A DNA stretch of 64,000 bases from contig NZ_GG730299.1 of NCBI RefSeq assembly GCF_000155975.1, positions 1,954,882 to 2,018,881 of the forward strand, written 5' to 3'. Below, piece after piece: positions 47,162 to 58,615 of this stretch. Each line of letters begins with the position of its first letter. Within the stretch, counting starts at the first letter, position 1. The stretch is from Citrobacter youngae ATCC 29220 (GTDB lineage: Bacteria; Pseudomonadota; Gammaproteobacteria; Enterobacterales; Enterobacteriaceae). A program made the position numbers and the translations under genes. The notes beneath the pieces were generated by a model that was given only the letters and a program-made list of their open reading frames with translations, was not told the origin of the DNA and ran no database searches.

Positions 47162-48259
47162 TCAGGGACTCACTTTCAATAATTCCCCGTCGGACTCGTC
47201 GGTTAACACGTACAAATAGCCGTCTGGTCCGACGCGCACATCGAGGATCCGCTGCCCTCTATCCTGTAAAATGCGACCATCCTCCGTGACCGCATTCCCT
47301 TTGACGCTCAACACGATCACCTCTTTATCTTTCAATGCGCCAATGAATAACTTCTGCCGCCACTGCGGGAAGGTGTCGCTATGATAAAAAGCCATCCCGC
47401 TGACCGCCGGTGACTTTTCCCAGTAAAAGATGGGTTGCTCAGTACCCGCAACAATTTGGCCTTTCGCTTCGGGAATTTTAAGGCCACTGTAATTAACGCC
47501 CCAGGTGGCGATCGGCCAGCCGTAGTTTTTGCCTCTTGCGGGGATATTAATTTCATCGCCCCCACGCGGACCATGCTCATTGAGCCACAGCGCATCACTC
47601 CATGGGTTCATCGCCATCCCCTGCGGGTTGCGGATACCATATGACCAAATTTCTGCCCGCGCACCCGCCTGATTCACAAACGGATTATCCGGCGGGATTT
47701 TTCCCTCATCGGTCAGTCGTACCACCTTACCCTGCAATTTATCCAGATCCTGCGCGGTTGCACGCTGGTTATTCTCACCGAGACCAATAAACAGATAACC
47801 ATGGCCATCAAACACCAGGCGTCCGCCAAAATGGTTCCCGGTGGAGAGCTTCGGCTGTTGGCGAAAAACGGTCTGGAACGCTTGCAGATGTTTGAGATCG
47901 TCGCTCAGGTGTCCGTAACCTACCGCCGTCCCGGCTTTACCTTCACTGTCGGCTTCAGCGAAGCTAAGCCACACCCGACGGGATTGTGCAAAATCCGGTG
48001 CCAGCGCCACATCAAGCAGTCCGCCCTGACCATTCGCCCAGACTTTGGGTACGCCGGTCAGCGGGTCGGAAAGCCCCTTCCCTGGCTGCCAAAGTCGAAG
48101 CTGACCGCCTTTGAGCGTAATGAGCATACCGCGATTATCGGGTAAAAAAGCCAGCGACCACGGGTGATCGAGTTTGGTTTGCAGCACTTCCACCTTTACC
48201 GCGTTGGCATAAGAGGAAAATAGCGCAAGCGGAATAGCACAGAGAAAGAGTCGACGCAT
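47162..48259 (-). CDS. yliI: Soluble aldose sugar dehydrogenase YliI (PQQ)
   Basis: 365 residues (E. coli about 371). Signal peptide of about 20 residues. Six-bladed propeller of the GdhB/sorbosone dehydrogenase family; catalytic-site and PQQ-region segments are visible (STGNHFGGRLVFDGHGYLF at about 142-160, WSYGIRNPQGMA, NEHGPRGGDEIN). A periplasmic PQQ-dependent aldose oxidase; enterics usually obtain PQQ from outside. Confidence 0.93.
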   Translation of the reverse strand: MRRLFLCAIPLALFSSYANAVKVEVLQTKLDHPWSLAFLPDNRGMLITLKGGQLRLWQPGKGLSDPLTGVPKVWANGQGGLLDVALAPDFAQSRRVWLSFAEADSEGKAGTAVGYGHLSDDLKHLQAFQTVFRQQPKLSTGNHFGGRLVFDGHGYLFIGLGENNQRATAQDLDKLQGKVVRLTDEGKIPPDNPFVNQAGARAEIWSYGIRNPQGMAMNPWSDALWLNEHGPRGGDEINIPARGKNYGWPIATWGVNYSGLKIPEAKGQIVAGTEQPIFYWEKSPAVSGMAFYHSDTFPQWRQKLFIGALKDKEVIVLSVKGNAVTEDGRILQDRGQRILDVRVGPDGYLYVLTDESDGELLKVSP

Positions 48260-48336
48260 AACACCTCCTTAATGGCTCTGCATAAAGCGTAGCCAGCAGG
48301 GGGAATTATCCCGTCATATTTACATGATCTTAACGA

Positions 48337-48358
48337 AAAGGGGGAGCGCCCTCCCCCT
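48337..48358 (-). terminator. Terminator of bssR
   Basis: Read on the minus strand, AGGGGGAG / CTCCCCCT with a 4-base loop is followed by TTTT, four bases past the bssR stop. Confidence 0.8.
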
Positions 48359-48361
48359 GAT

Positions 48362-48745
48362 TCAGACGTGTTCCAGCGTTGGATAAGATTGCAAACACTG
48401 GATGCTCAGCGTCAGCGTTGTCAGGCAGTTTTCCAGTTTCTCTGCGTTAACGGCGATAAAAGTTGGACAATCGTGATGTCCACTCATAAGACAAACAGCG
48501 GCGGCGGCTAACGCCCCTTCAGCACGATGAAGGGCATTCCACTCTTCCTGATCAAGATGCATACCGTGAAGCTGTGATTGTTCGTGCAATTCGCGATTCA
48601 GCACAAAAAAATTATCACGCAGACGATCGCTCTCGCTGACTGACATGTAGCCTTTCGCTTTTCTCAACAGCAGGTAAGCGGCAAGTTCGATACGGGCGTT
48701 TATCAATTTGTTGAGAAGATCGGTTCTCAGTCTGTCAACAACCAT
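48362..48745 (-). CDS. bssR: Biofilm regulator BssR (YliH)
   Basis: 127 residues from MVVDRL, the E. coli length; the frame is open 33 bases further upstream. Conserved blocks RKAKGYMSVSES, HLDQEEW.ALH and AAAVCLMSGHHDCPT are seen. In E. coli it affects biofilm, indole and AI-2 signalling by an unclear mechanism. Small cytosolic helical protein. Confidence 0.93.
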   Translation of the reverse strand: MVVDRLRTDLLNKLINARIELAAYLLLRKAKGYMSVSESDRLRDNFFVLNRELHEQSQLHGMHLDQEEWNALHRAEGALAAAAVCLMSGHHDCPTFIAVNAEKLENCLTTLTLSIQCLQSYPTLEHV

Positions 48746-48965
48746 ACTTTGTTCCTCCTCTTTCCAACCATGGTGCAACTTAATAGTATGGTTGTTTTTT
48801 GAACAAATAGATGTCCTACATCAATAAAGCCCAATTGATTAACATAATTTACAATGTTACAACCTCAGGCGGTGCGCTTAGCCAAAATGGTCAGTTTCCC
48901 GCAGGCCTGACATTTTTTGCTATACCTGATGTGATTACTGCCGTAGCGCTGATTATGAGGGGTCT

Positions 48966-49892
48966 ATGTCGAAAGCAAATGATGCAGAGAAAATCCGCAC
49001 GCTATCAAAAATTGATCTCAACCTGCTGACGATTTTCTGTTTGATTTATAGCGTAGGCAGCATCTCCAGAGTCGCTGACATGTTGAATATCTCGCCCTCT
49101 GCCGTCAGCCAGTCCTTGAGAAAACTGCGCGAAATGATGGGGGATAATCTGTTTGTTCGCAGCGGAAATGCGCTGTTACCGACGGTCTACTCTGATGAGC
49201 TTTATGATAATACGATCCCAATTATCGACAAACTGTCGTCGCTGATGCCGCTTTCCACGCCAGGCGCCAAAAAAAGGCTAACGCTCTATACGGAATCTTT
49301 TATTTCCCCTATCGTCATTCCCGACGTTACCGCGAGGATAATCGATACCGACGCCGATATCAGTCTCCTGCACCTCACCGCCGATCTGAATGAACAGAGC
49401 ATTATTGAGTTATTGAATATGCGCCAGGCGGATGCCGTTTTTTCAACGTTTTCCGTTGAGTCAGCCAGCCTTTCATGCCAGAAAATATGCGATATGCGCC
49501 TGGTACTGGTAGCGTCGCAGAAGAATGCTTTATACGGTAGTTCCATTAGCGAAGCGCAATTCAGAAACGCGAATCTGGTGGGTTATAATACCAAGAATGA
49601 AAAAATTATTTACCATCGCAGTATTGTGGATAAAAAATTCAGAACCGGGGAGCGCTGCCTGCTGACCTCATCTTTTACGGCGATACTGACGATTGTGTCC
49701 AATACCCATTGCGTAGGGGTAATCCCGGAAAAGGTATTTGCAACACATGCTCATCTGTACGGGCTGAAAAAAATTAACACGCCGTTTCCCCTGCCGCAAT
49801 TTAGCGTGTTTGCTTCATCGCGCAAAGACAGCAATACCCATAAGATCCTCTCCCCCATTCTGGCCGATTTGCAAACCACCTCCCTGTTATAA
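48966..49892 (+). CDS. LysR-type transcriptional regulator (accessory)
   Basis: 308 residues. Winged helix at about 18-75 (NLLTIFCLIYSVGSISRVADMLNISPSAVSQSLRKLRE), effector domain to the end. It resembles the YbdO/YbeF/LeuO-like branch in its N-terminal part, without certainty. It lies between bssR and rimO, where E. coli has no such gene. Its target may be the degraded glgP-like region downstream or a distant locus. GGGG lies seven bases before the ATG; a hairpin overlaps the stop codon. Confidence 0.88.
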   Translation: MSKANDAEKIRTLSKIDLNLLTIFCLIYSVGSISRVADMLNISPSAVSQSLRKLREMMGDNLFVRSGNALLPTVYSDELYDNTIPIIDKLSSLMPLSTPGAKKRLTLYTESFISPIVIPDVTARIIDTDADISLLHLTADLNEQSIIELLNMRQADAVFSTFSVESASLSCQKICDMRLVLVASQKNALYGSSISEAQFRNANLVGYNTKNEKIIYHRSIVDKKFRTGERCLLTSSFTAILTIVSNTHCVGVIPEKVFATHAHLYGLKKINTPFPLPQFSVFASSRKDSNTHKILSPILADLQTTSLL

Positions 49893-49904
49893 AAACCAGG
49901 GAGG
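49879..49904 (+). terminator. Hairpin overlapping the LysR stop codon
   Basis: CCTCCCTG / CAGGGAGG, 8 bp with a 10-base A/T loop, spans the end of the LysR gene (stop inside the loop). No T-run. Confidence 0.4.
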
Positions 49905-49924
49905 CTCAGCGTTTGAGAAAAGAT

Positions 49925-51424
49925 CTATACGTGAATTTTAGCTATCCGCCAGATATGGTCGGCATATTCCTGCACCGTTCGGTCAGATGAGAAATACCCC
50001 ATGTTGGCAATATTGTGCATCGTCCTGGTCGTCCACTCCCGGGGAGTTCGATACAGCTCATCCACCGCATCCTGGCAGTCCACATAGCTGCGGTAATCCG
50101 CCAACACCTGATAGTTGTCGCCAAGAGCGTACCGATGGTCAACGCCGCGCCGTGACACCGTTGGTTACGTTGGTGAAACGCAAAGGAAAGATACGCGCTG
50201 CAGCAGTTCGCTGTCATCGCGATAGCGCTCCTGTAACGTCTTCAGGAAGCGATCGTTAATCTCAAAAATAATCTGCAAATGACGCGGTAAAATTCGACTT
50301 AACATTTCTACCGGCCAGGTTTCCAGCGCTTCACTCATCAACGTATGGTTGGTATAAGAAAAAATCTGACAGGTCACGTCAAACGCGTTATCCCAACTAA
50401 ACTGGTGATGGTCAATCAGCAAACGCATTAGCTCAGGGATCGCCAGTACCGGATGCGTATCATTGAGGTGAATCGCGATTTTATCGGCCAGATTATCGTA
50501 TGTGCGGTGCAACTGATAATGACGGCTCAGGATGTCCTGAATCGTGGCCGAGGCCAGGAAATAGGCCTGGCGTAAACGCAGTTCACGCCCTGCATCGGTC
50601 GAGTCATCCGGGTACAGTACTCGCGAGATCCGATCAAAGTGGTATTTGTTTTCTACTTCCGCAGCAAAGTCTTCCTGCAAATTCAGTTTGCCCGCATTAA
50701 CCTCGCTATTTATCTGAACGTTCCACAACCGCAATGTATTGGTGGTATCCGTTGCATAGCCGGGAATAATCTGGTCATGAGCCACCGCCAGAATATCTTC
50801 AGTTTCAAGCCAGCGGGTTTTGTTCCCTTCTTGTTGCAGTCGCCCGCCAAAACGCACTTTATAATGCGTATTATGACGTTTGAATTCCCACGGATTACCG
50901 TATTCTAACCAATAGTCCAGCGACTCTTTTTGTACGCCGTTGACAATATTTTGTTTAAACATTCCGTAGTTATAGCGAATGCCGTATCCACATCCCGGCA
51001 GGCCAAGCGTTGCCAGCGAATCAAGGAAACAGGCCGCCAGACGACCGAGGCCGCCATTACCTAATCCAGGATCATTTTCTTCGTCAATCAGTTCTTCCAG
51101 TTCCAGCCCCATCGCCTCCAGCGCGCTTTTAACTTCGTCGTAAATACCTAATGAGAGCAGCGCATTAGACAGCGTACGGCCAATTAAAAACTCCATCGAC
51201 AGATAATAGACCTGGCGCGCATCCTGAGAGAATTGGGCCCGATTAGAACGGTGCCAGCGCTCGACCATTCGATCGCGTACCGCATATAACGTCGCATTAA
51301 GCCACTCCCGCTTCGTGGCGATGGCGGGATCTTTACCAATAGTAAATAAAAGTTTATTAGCAATATCATCTCTCAGTTTATCGACATCAGAGTCCGCCGC
51401 GAGCGGCAGTGGCGAAATATACAT
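49925..51424 (-). pseudogene. Degraded glycogen phosphorylase paralogue (glgP-like) with successive internal deletions
   Basis: From the ATG at 51424 about 415 residues match E. coli GlgP closely ([60 protein letters not shown]). After LLQR the gene breaks up. About 70 bases hold three remnants in different frames: [10 protein letters not shown], then ALTIGTL, then [18 protein letters not shown]. The last runs to the normal C-terminus ([14 protein letters not shown]). Compared with the 815-residue enzyme, at least three deletions removed most of the catalytic half, including the pyridoxal-phosphate lysine. A frame-shifted TAA at 50165 ends the N-terminal frame. It is not the glg-operon copy. 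A 65-residue gene precedes it. Confidence 0.9.
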
Positions 51425-51476
51425 ATTAACGTTACCTTTCAAATTTTGCAGGATGGGTAATAGACAGGTGAATTAT

Positions 51477-51674
51477 TTAAACTCTGGGTTTGCGAGCGTC
51501 AGCTTTTTGCCGAATAATTTCATGACTGGCGATAAACGTTAATTCTGTCATTAATACACGCCAACTTAAGCCGGTGGCCAGTGAGATATAATATAAACTC
51601 ACACCATTAGCATAAAGAGTTTTAGCCATTTCAAGTTTCGACTGCAAAACAATATCTTTCAAATTTAACCTCAT
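51477..51674 (-). CDS. Small helix-turn-helix-like protein
   Basis: 65 residues. Residues about 22-48 (NGVSLYYISLATGLSWRVLMTELTF) have the spacing of a helix-turn-helix; the tail is basic. It lies 52 bp before the glgP-like remnant on the same strand, so the pair may once have formed a unit. No strong ribosome-binding site and no family recognised. Confidence 0.5.
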   Translation of the reverse strand: MRLNLKDIVLQSKLEMAKTLYANGVSLYYISLATGLSWRVLMTELTFIASHEIIRQKADARKPRV

Positions 51675-51893
51675 TAATAACGCTCGACGAGATAAAATTT
51701 ACGCTAATTAATTTCTACAACCAAGAAGTGACACTTAAAGCCGGAATTAGACTCGCTAAACACCTTCCGCTAACCGATCCACTATTTATAGGTATTGGTC
51801 CTTATTCTCCCGGTCTTATGCCGATCAGATATAGATGTACCGTGAAGGCATCTGTATAATCCCCCGATTACGAGCAATGTACAGTATAAGAAA

Positions 51894-53201
51894 ATGGCAA
51901 AAATTGGTTTTATATCACTAGGTTGTCCGAAAAACCTCGTCGATTCTGAGCGCATCCTGACCGAACTTCGTACCGAAGGCTATGATGTTGTGCCAAGCTA
52001 CGACGACGCGGATATGGTTATCGTTAACACCTGCGGCTTTATCGACAGCGCGGTTCAGGAGTCCCTGGAAGCCATTGGCGAAGCGCTGAACGAAAACGGC
52101 AAGGTGATCGTTACCGGCTGTCTGGGGGCGAAAGTCGATCAGATCCGCGAAGTCCACCCGAAGGTGCTGGAAATCACCGGGCCGCACAGCTATGAGCAGG
52201 TTCTGGAGCACGTTCACCACTATGTGCCAAAACCAAAGCACAACCCGTTCCAGAGCCTGGTGCCTGAGCAAGGCGTCAAGCTGACTCCGCGTCATTATGC
52301 CTATCTGAAGATTTCTGAAGGCTGTAACCACCGCTGCACGTTCTGCATTATTCCGTCAATGCGTGGCGATCTGGTGAGCCGTCCGATTGGCGACGTCCTT
52401 AGCGAAGCTAAGCGTCTGGTGGATGCGGGCGTAAAAGAGATCCTGGTCATTTCTCAGGATACCTCCGCGTACGGCGTGGATGTGAAGCATCGCACCGGTT
52501 TCCATAACGGCGAGCCGGTCAAAACCAGCATGGTTGATCTGTGCGAGCAGTTATCAAAACTGGGGATCTGGACGCGTCTGCATTACGTCTATCCCTACCC
52601 GCACGTTGATGACGTGATCCCGCTGATGGCGGAAGGCAAAATCCTGCCGTATCTGGACATCCCGCTGCAGCATGCCAGCCCGCGCATTCTCAAGCTGATG
52701 AAACGCCCAGGCTCCGTGGACAGGCAGCTGGCGCGCATCAAGCAGTGGCGTGAGATCTGCCCTGAACTGACGCTGCGCTCAACCTTCATTGTCGGTTTCC
52801 CGGGGGAAACGGAAGAAGACTTCCAGATGCTGCTCGACTTCCTGAAGGAAGCGCGTCTGGATCGCGTCGGTTGCTTTAAATACAGCCCGGTAGAAGGCGC
52901 AGGCGCCAATGACCTGCCGGATCAAATTCCGGAAGAGGTGAAAGAAGAACGCTGGAACCGCTTTATGCAGCTGCAACAGCAGATCTCTGCTGAACGTTTG
53001 CAGGAGAAAGTGGGCCGCGAAATTCTGGTTATCGTTGATGAAGTTGACGAAGAAGGCGCGATTGGCCGCAGTATGGCTGACGCCCCGGAAATCGACGGCG
53101 CGGTCTACCTGAATGGCGAAACCCAGGTGAAACCAGGCGATATCATCCGCGTGAAGGTCGAAAACGCAGATGAATACGATCTGTGGGGCACCCGCGTTTA
53201 A
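51894..53201 (+). CDS. rimO: Ribosomal protein S12 methylthiotransferase RimO
   Basis: 435 residues; E. coli RimO is 441, the difference lying in a short N-terminal extension (the frame upstream holds no start here). UPF0004 domain cysteines C11, C47 and C76 bind one [4Fe-4S] cluster; radical-SAM motif CNHRCTFC gives C144, C148 and C151. A TRAM domain closes the protein (about 370-435). It methylthiolates Asp of S12. Confidence 0.95.
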   Translation: MAKIGFISLGCPKNLVDSERILTELRTEGYDVVPSYDDADMVIVNTCGFIDSAVQESLEAIGEALNENGKVIVTGCLGAKVDQIREVHPKVLEITGPHSYEQVLEHVHHYVPKPKHNPFQSLVPEQGVKLTPRHYAYLKISEGCNHRCTFCIIPSMRGDLVSRPIGDVLSEAKRLVDAGVKEILVISQDTSAYGVDVKHRTGFHNGEPVKTSMVDLCEQLSKLGIWTRLHYVYPYPHVDDVIPLMAEGKILPYLDIPLQHASPRILKLMKRPGSVDRQLARIKQWREICPELTLRSTFIVGFPGETEEDFQMLLDFLKEARLDRVGCFKYSPVEGAGANDLPDQIPEEVKEERWNRFMQLQQQISAERLQEKVGREILVIVDEVDEEGAIGRSMADAPEIDGAVYLNGETQVKPGDIIRVKVENADEYDLWGTRV

Positions 53202-53218
53202 GTAAGCGCAACCCAACT

Positions 53219-53292
53219 GTAGGCCGGATATGGCATTTATGCCGCATCCGGCAATGCCTGATGGCGACGCTGAAGCGTCTTATCAGGCCTAC
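53219..53292. repeat. BIME between rimO and gsiD
   Basis: GTAGGCCGGATATGGCATTT..CGCATCCGGCA and TGCCTGATGGCGACGCTGAA..CTTATCAGGCCTAC are two facing REP units between convergent genes. Confidence 0.85.
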
Positions 53293-53295
53293 GGT

Positions 53296-54207
53296 TCACC
53301 CTTTAATTTTCGGGTCCAGCGCGTCGCGCAGACCATCTCCCAGTAAATTAAACGCCAGCACCGTCAGGAATATCGCCACCGCCGGGAAAATCGCCACGTG
53401 GGGTGCTATCACCATATCAGCCCGTGCCTCATTGAGCATTGCCCCCCACTCCGGGGTCGGCGGCTGCGCGCCCAGTCCCAGGAATGACAGACTCGCGGCA
53501 GAGATAATTGACGTGCCAATTCGCATGGTAAAAAAGACCACGATCGATGAAACCGTACCCGGCAGAATATGGTTAAAGATGATGGTCGCATCGCTGGCGC
53601 CAATACTGCGCGCAGACTCAATAAAGGTCTGCTGCTTCAGCACCAGCGTATTACCGCGCACCAGCCGCGCGAAGGCGGGGATGGAGAAAATGGCCACGGC
53701 AATAATGACGTTGGCAATACCGCTTCCCAGCACGGCGACCACGGCTATCGCCAGCAAAATCCCCGGAAAGGCGAACAGCACGTCGCAGATGCGCATGATC
53801 AGTCGATCCCACCAGCCTTCGTAATAGCCCGCCAGCAGTCCCAGCACCGTGCCAATCGCCGCGCCAATTAATACGGCAAAAACCCCCGCCGCCAGCGAGA
53901 TTTGCGCGCCAACCAGCACGCGGCTAAAAATATCCCGCCCCAGCGAGTCGACGCCAAACCAGTGCAGCATCGACGGTCCATCATTCAGACGGTCATAATC
54001 GAAGTAGTTCTCAGCATCAAATGGCGTCAGCCAGCGGGCAAAAATCGCCACCGCGATCAGCGCCAGGACAAATAACCCCGCAAACATCGCCATGTGCTGG
54101 CGACGGAAGCGACGCCAGAATTCATGCCACGGCGTGCGTATCTGCTCTGGCTTAACAAGGGGCATTGCATTTAAAATCGCCTGTCGGCGCCAGTTAAAAA
54201 ATCGCAT
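53296..54207 (-). CDS. gsiD: Glutathione ABC transporter permease GsiD
   Basis: 303 residues as in E. coli. DppC-type permease with an N-terminal cytoplasmic tail, six membrane segments and the EAA-type loop ([20 protein letters not shown], about residues 198-217). Last gene of the gsi operon, two bases after gsiC. Confidence 0.94.
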   Translation of the reverse strand: MRFFNWRRQAILNAMPLVKPEQIRTPWHEFWRRFRRQHMAMFAGLFVLALIAVAIFARWLTPFDAENYFDYDRLNDGPSMLHWFGVDSLGRDIFSRVLVGAQISLAAGVFAVLIGAAIGTVLGLLAGYYEGWWDRLIMRICDVLFAFPGILLAIAVVAVLGSGIANVIIAVAIFSIPAFARLVRGNTLVLKQQTFIESARSIGASDATIIFNHILPGTVSSIVVFFTMRIGTSIISAASLSFLGLGAQPPTPEWGAMLNEARADMVIAPHVAIFPAVAIFLTVLAFNLLGDGLRDALDPKIKG

Positions 54208-54209
54208 CC

Positions 54210-55133
54210 TTACTTGTACCTGATAGCCGGATTAATGGCGGCGTACAGCACATCCACCACTAAATTAATAAGAATAAACTCCAGAGAAAACAGCAGTACC
54301 TCGGCCTGAATCACCGGGTAGTCGCGCATTTCGACTGAATCCACCAGCAGCCGCCCCAGCCCTGGCCAGTTGAACACCTTCTCAACCACAATCGAGCCGC
54401 CGAGCAAAAAGCCAAACTGTAGCCCCATCATGGTGACCACCGGGATCATCGCATTACGCAAGCCGTGTTTTAACACCACCCAGGTTTCACTTACCCCTTT
54501 GGCCCGCGCGGTCCGCATATAGTCTTCACTGAGCACATCGACAAACGAAGCGCGGGTAAACCGGGCCAGCACAGCGGCCACCGCCGCCCCCAGCGTAATG
54601 GACGGCAGGATATAGTGCAGCCAGGTGTCAGCGCCCACGGTGGGCAACCAACCAAGCTCAACGGAGAATATCTGCATGAGCAACATGCCAAGCGCAAACG
54701 CCGGGAAAGATATCCCGGTGACCGCCAGCGTCATACTTAATCTGTCCGGCCAGCGATTGCGCCATACCGCCGCGATAATCCCTGCCGTCATGCCAAATAA
54801 CACCGCCCACGCCATGCTGGCAATGGTCAGCCACAGCGATGGCATAAAACGACTGGCGATCTCTTCAGAAACCGGACGACGAGAAACCATCGAGGTTCCA
54901 AAATCGCCTTGCAGCACGTTGGTCATGTAATGCCAGAACTGAACATGCAGCGGTTGATCCAGCCCCAACTGCGTGCGCACCAGTTCGATCACCTCGGCGT
55001 CAGCCTCCGGTCCGGCAATCAGCCGGGCCGGATCGCCGGGAAGCAGGTGTACAAATAAAAATACCAGCACCGCCACAATTAACAGCGTTGGAATCAATCC
55101 CAGCAGGCGCTTGAAAACATAGTTAAGCATCAC
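54210..55133 (-). CDS. gsiC: Glutathione ABC transporter permease GsiC
   Basis: 307 residues (E. coli 306). DppB-type permease: [25 protein letters not shown] at the start, then an EAA-type loop ([21 protein letters not shown]). Forms the membrane channel with GsiD. Confidence 0.94.
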   Translation of the reverse strand: MMLNYVFKRLLGLIPTLLIVAVLVFLFVHLLPGDPARLIAGPEADAEVIELVRTQLGLDQPLHVQFWHYMTNVLQGDFGTSMVSRRPVSEEIASRFMPSLWLTIASMAWAVLFGMTAGIIAAVWRNRWPDRLSMTLAVTGISFPAFALGMLLMQIFSVELGWLPTVGADTWLHYILPSITLGAAVAAVLARFTRASFVDVLSEDYMRTARAKGVSETWVVLKHGLRNAMIPVVTMMGLQFGFLLGGSIVVEKVFNWPGLGRLLVDSVEMRDYPVIQAEVLLFSLEFILINLVVDVLYAAINPAIRYK

Positions 55134-55144
55134 GCTCCCTTCGC

Positions 55145-55166
55145 CGGCCCCTGGGCTGCGGGGCCG
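55145..55166 (-). terminator. Hairpin between gsiB and gsiC
   Basis: CGGCCCC / GGGGCCG with an 8-base loop lies just after gsiB; typical of intercistronic hairpins that protect the binding-protein message. Confidence 0.6.
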
Positions 55167-55176
55167 AATGAATCTC

Positions 55177-56715
55177 TTATTTTAAATCCGCATCATCAAA
55201 GCTGAATCCGGTATCCGGCATGATCCAGAACCCGGTCAAGCTGGTGCTGTGCGCCGAAATCAGCTTTTCCACTACCAGTGGGATCCACGGCGACTCTTTC
55301 CAGATGATATCCTGCGCATCCTTGTACAGCTTCGCTTTCTGCGCCGGATCGTTGGTTTGCAACGCTGCCGCTAAATCACTGTCCACCTGCTTATTGCTGT
55401 AGAACGCCGTATTAAACAGCGTTGGCGGCCAGTTTTGTGATGCAAACAGCGGTGACAGCGCCCAGTCTGCTTCACCCGTAGAAGCAGACCAGCCGGTGTA
55501 GAACATCCGCACCCCGCTCTCTTTTTGCGCTTTACCTTCGACTTCTGCCGCGCGCTGTCCGGCATCCATCGCCGTAACCTGAGCCTTAATGCCCACCTGC
55601 GCCAGCTGCTGCTGGGTAAATTGCAGCACTTTCTGCGCGGTACTGTGGTTATGCGAAGACCATAGCGTGGTGGTAAAACCGTTCGGATAGCCTGCTTCTT
55701 TCAGCAGCTCGCGCGCTTTCGCCGGATCGTATGGCCATGGCGTATAGCTTTGCGCATAAGCTATCGACGGAGGAAGTATGCCGGTGGCCGGTGTCGCATA
55801 ACCGGCAAAAGCCACTTTCACCAGCGCCTGGCGGTTGATGGCATAATTCAGCGCCTCACGCACCTTCGGGTTATCAAACGGCTTTTGCGTGACGTTCATG
55901 CTGATATAACGCTGCATGATAGACGGGCTGGCCACCAGTTCCAGGTTTTTGTTCTTCGCCAGTAACGCCGCCTGCTCGTAAGGGATCGGGAAGGCAAACT
56001 GCGCTTCCCCGGTCTGCAGCATCGCCGCACGCGTATTGTTGTCGGTCACCGGACGCCAGGTAATCGTATCCAGCTTTGGCAGCCCCTGCTGCCAGTAGCC
56101 CGCGAACTTCTTCACCTTCACAAAATCCGTCTGATTCCAGGTCTCCAGCTGATACGGCCCGGTCCCCACAGGATGAAAACCGATCTCCTTACCGTATTTC
56201 TTCAGCGCGGCGGGAGAAATCATCGCCGTAGCCGGGTGCGCCAGAATATTGATAAAGGCAGAGAACGGCTGTTTCAGCGTAATCTTCACCGTCGACGGAT
56301 CGACGACCTCGGTTTTATCGATATTCTTATACAGATTGTAGCGTTTCAGATGATTTTCCGGGTTGCTGGCCCGGTCAAGGTTAGCTTTCACCGCATCGGC
56401 GTTAAAGTCAGTGCCATCCTGAAACTTCACCCCCTGACGCAGCTTAAGGGTATAAGTCAGACCATCATCAGAAACCGTATAACTCTCGGCCAGAACATTT
56501 TTCAGCTTCATCTCTTTATCAAGGCCAAACAGCCCTTGATAAAACGACTTCGCCACCGCCTGCGACAAGGTGTCGTTCGCGTCATAGGGGTCGAGCGTAG
56601 TGAAATTGGAGCCCACCGCCACCACCACATCTTTGGCGGCCCAGCCCGGAGCGGCAGCCAGTGCCGAGGCCACTCCCACAGCAACCAGCCATTTTCGAGC
56701 AACAATTTTTGTCAT
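55177..56715 (-). CDS. gsiB: Glutathione-binding periplasmic protein GsiB
   Basis: 512 residues from MTKIVARKW, the E. coli length, with GGAGAATAAC before the ATG. Signal peptide of about 25 residues ending PGWA-AK. DppA/OppA-like type: [25 protein letters not shown] and [18 protein letters not shown] are conserved. Binds glutathione and delivers it to GsiCD. Confidence 0.95.
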   Translation of the reverse strand: MTKIVARKWLVAVGVASALAAAPGWAAKDVVVAVGSNFTTLDPYDANDTLSQAVAKSFYQGLFGLDKEMKLKNVLAESYTVSDDGLTYTLKLRQGVKFQDGTDFNADAVKANLDRASNPENHLKRYNLYKNIDKTEVVDPSTVKITLKQPFSAFINILAHPATAMISPAALKKYGKEIGFHPVGTGPYQLETWNQTDFVKVKKFAGYWQQGLPKLDTITWRPVTDNNTRAAMLQTGEAQFAFPIPYEQAALLAKNKNLELVASPSIMQRYISMNVTQKPFDNPKVREALNYAINRQALVKVAFAGYATPATGILPPSIAYAQSYTPWPYDPAKARELLKEAGYPNGFTTTLWSSHNHSTAQKVLQFTQQQLAQVGIKAQVTAMDAGQRAAEVEGKAQKESGVRMFYTGWSASTGEADWALSPLFASQNWPPTLFNTAFYSNKQVDSDLAAALQTNDPAQKAKLYKDAQDIIWKESPWIPLVVEKLISAHSTSLTGFWIMPDTGFSFDDADLK

Positions 56716-56743
56716 GTTATTCTCCTTAAACCCTGCCTGCCTG

Positions 56744-58615
56744 TTATAAACGCGAAAGCGCATTTTCTGGTTGCCCACGCGCAACATAATGCCCCGGCCC
56801 CACTAACTGTAATGAAACGGGGGGAATCTCTTCACCGCGTTTGCGGATATTGCTGGGGATATCATCCGACAACAGCACGCGCTGGGGCCGATGATGTGAT
56901 GGATCGGCAACCGGCACCGCCGCCATCAGCTTGCGGGTGTACGGATGCTGCGGATTTTCAAATACCGCCCGCCGGGTGCCAATCTCGACGATCTGCCCCA
57001 GATACATCACCGCCACGCGGTGACTGATCCGCTCCACTACCGCCATATCATGGGAAATAAACAGGTACGCGATCCCCATGTCTCGCTGGAGGTCGAGCAG
57101 CAGGTTAATGATTTGCCCGCGAATGGAGACATCCAGCGCCGAGACGGACTCATCGGCAATAATCACCTTGGGATTGAGCGCCAGCGCCCGGGCAATGCAG
57201 ATACGCTGGCGCTGCCCACCAGAAAACTCGTGCGGGTAGCGCCAGGCATGCTCAGGGAGCAATCCTACGCGCTCCAGCAGCCATGCAACTCGCTTTGCCG
57301 CTGCATCACCTTGTAGTAATCCATGCACCCGCAGCGGCTCTAAAATGGAATATCCCACGGTCTGGCGAGGATCGAGCGAGGCATAAGGGTCCTGGAAGAT
57401 GAACTGAATGTCCCGACGCAGCGGCTGCAGTTTGCTGGCGGCCAGGGTATCAATACGCTGTCCATTGAAGATGATCTCGCCACGTTGCGACTCAACCAGG
57501 CGCAGCAGCGCGCGCCCGGTGGTGGATTTGCCGCAGCCCGACTCGCCCACCAGCGAGAGCGTTTCTCCCGGCCACAGGTCAAAACTGACGTTTTCTACCG
57601 CATGTACCTCGCGAGTCACCCGGTTAAAAATGCCGCTGCGCAGAGGAAAACGCGTCACCAGATTGCGCACTCGCAGAATAGGCTCGCCTTCAACCACCGT
57701 ATCCTGCTCGGTTTGCGGTTCGACATGACCGGGATCGTGCAAAGAGATAAGTGGGAAACGGCGCGGAAGCTCATGTCCGCTCATGGCGCCAAGCTGCGGT
57801 ACGGCGGCCAGCAGCGCCCTGGTGTAAGGATGCTGGGGAGCATGAAAGATCTGCTCAACGCTGCCGGTTTCTACCGCCTCGCCCTGATACATCACCAGCA
57901 CGCGGTCGGCAATATCCGCCACCACGCCCATATCATGGGTAATAAAGATCACCCCCATCGACATATCCTGCTGTAACACTTTAATCAGTTGCAGGATCTG
58001 CGCCTGAATAGTGACATCCAGCGCGGTGGTGGGCTCATCGGCAATCAAAACCGCAGGGCGGCACGACAGCGCCATAGCGATCATCACCCGCTGGCGCATA
58101 CCGCCGGAAAGCTGGTGCGGATAGCGCGATAAAATCGCCTTCGCCTCGGGGATACGAACCTGGTCGAGCATCCGTTTAGCTTCCAGCATCGCCTCTTCAT
58201 GACTGGCCCCCTGGTGTAAGCGGATAGACTCGGCAATCTGCTCACCCACGGTAAACACCGGATTAAGCGATGTCATCGGTTCCTGAAAGATCATCGCGAT
58301 ATCCGCACCGCGCACATGACGCATCTGTGATGCGCTCTGTTCCCCCAGTTCAATAACCTGTCGGTTGCGGCGTCGCAGCAGCATTTCATCACAGCGCACT
58401 TCACCGCCGGCCTGTTCAATCAACCGCATCAGCGACAACGCCGTAACCGACTTACCCGATCCGGACTCGCCAACTATCGCCAGCGTTTCGCCACGCTTCA
58501 GGCGAAATGACAGATTGCGCACCGCACTGGTACGCTGCTGTTCCTGCTCGAAGGCAATATTCAGGTTGTTGACTGACAGCACGTCGCTGAAGTCAAGCTC
58601 ATCACTGTGTGGCAA
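56744..58615 (-). CDS. gsiA: Glutathione ABC transporter ATPase GsiA (TTG start)
   Basis: 623 residues from a TTG with AAGGAG seven bases upstream, which matches the E. coli start (PHSDELD) and length; longer in-frame versions run into iaaA. Two fused ABC domains: Walker A GESGSGKS (about 48-55) and GESGCGKS (about 358-365), each with an LSGG/FSGG signature and Walker B. Oligopeptide_trp C-terminal segments follow each domain. Overlaps iaaA by 14 bp. Confidence 0.94.
   Translation of the reverse strand: MPHSDELDFSDVLSVNNLNIAFEQEQQRTSAVRNLSFRLKRGETLAIVGESGSGKSVTALSLMRLIEQAGGEVRCDEMLLRRRNRQVIELGEQSASQMRHVRGADIAMIFQEPMTSLNPVFTVGEQIAESIRLHQGASHEEAMLEAKRMLDQVRIPEAKAILSRYPHQLSGGMRQRVMIAMALSCRPAVLIADEPTTALDVTIQAQILQLIKVLQQDMSMGVIFITHDMGVVADIADRVLVMYQGEAVETGSVEQIFHAPQHPYTRALLAAVPQLGAMSGHELPRRFPLISLHDPGHVEPQTEQDTVVEGEPILRVRNLVTRFPLRSGIFNRVTREVHAVENVSFDLWPGETLSLVGESGCGKSTTGRALLRLVESQRGEIIFNGQRIDTLAASKLQPLRRDIQFIFQDPYASLDPRQTVGYSILEPLRVHGLLQGDAAAKRVAWLLERVGLLPEHAWRYPHEFSGGQRQRICIARALALNPKVIIADESVSALDVSIRGQIINLLLDLQRDMGIAYLFISHDMAVVERISHRVAVMYLGQIVEIGTRRAVFENPQHPYTRKLMAAVPVADPSHHRPQRVLLSDDIPSNIRKRGEEIPPVSLQLVGPGHYVARGQPENALSRL

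Noticed and set aside
49925-50158. Independent 77-residue gene
   Set aside because: Its sequence is the C-terminus of GlgP, left over after deletions.
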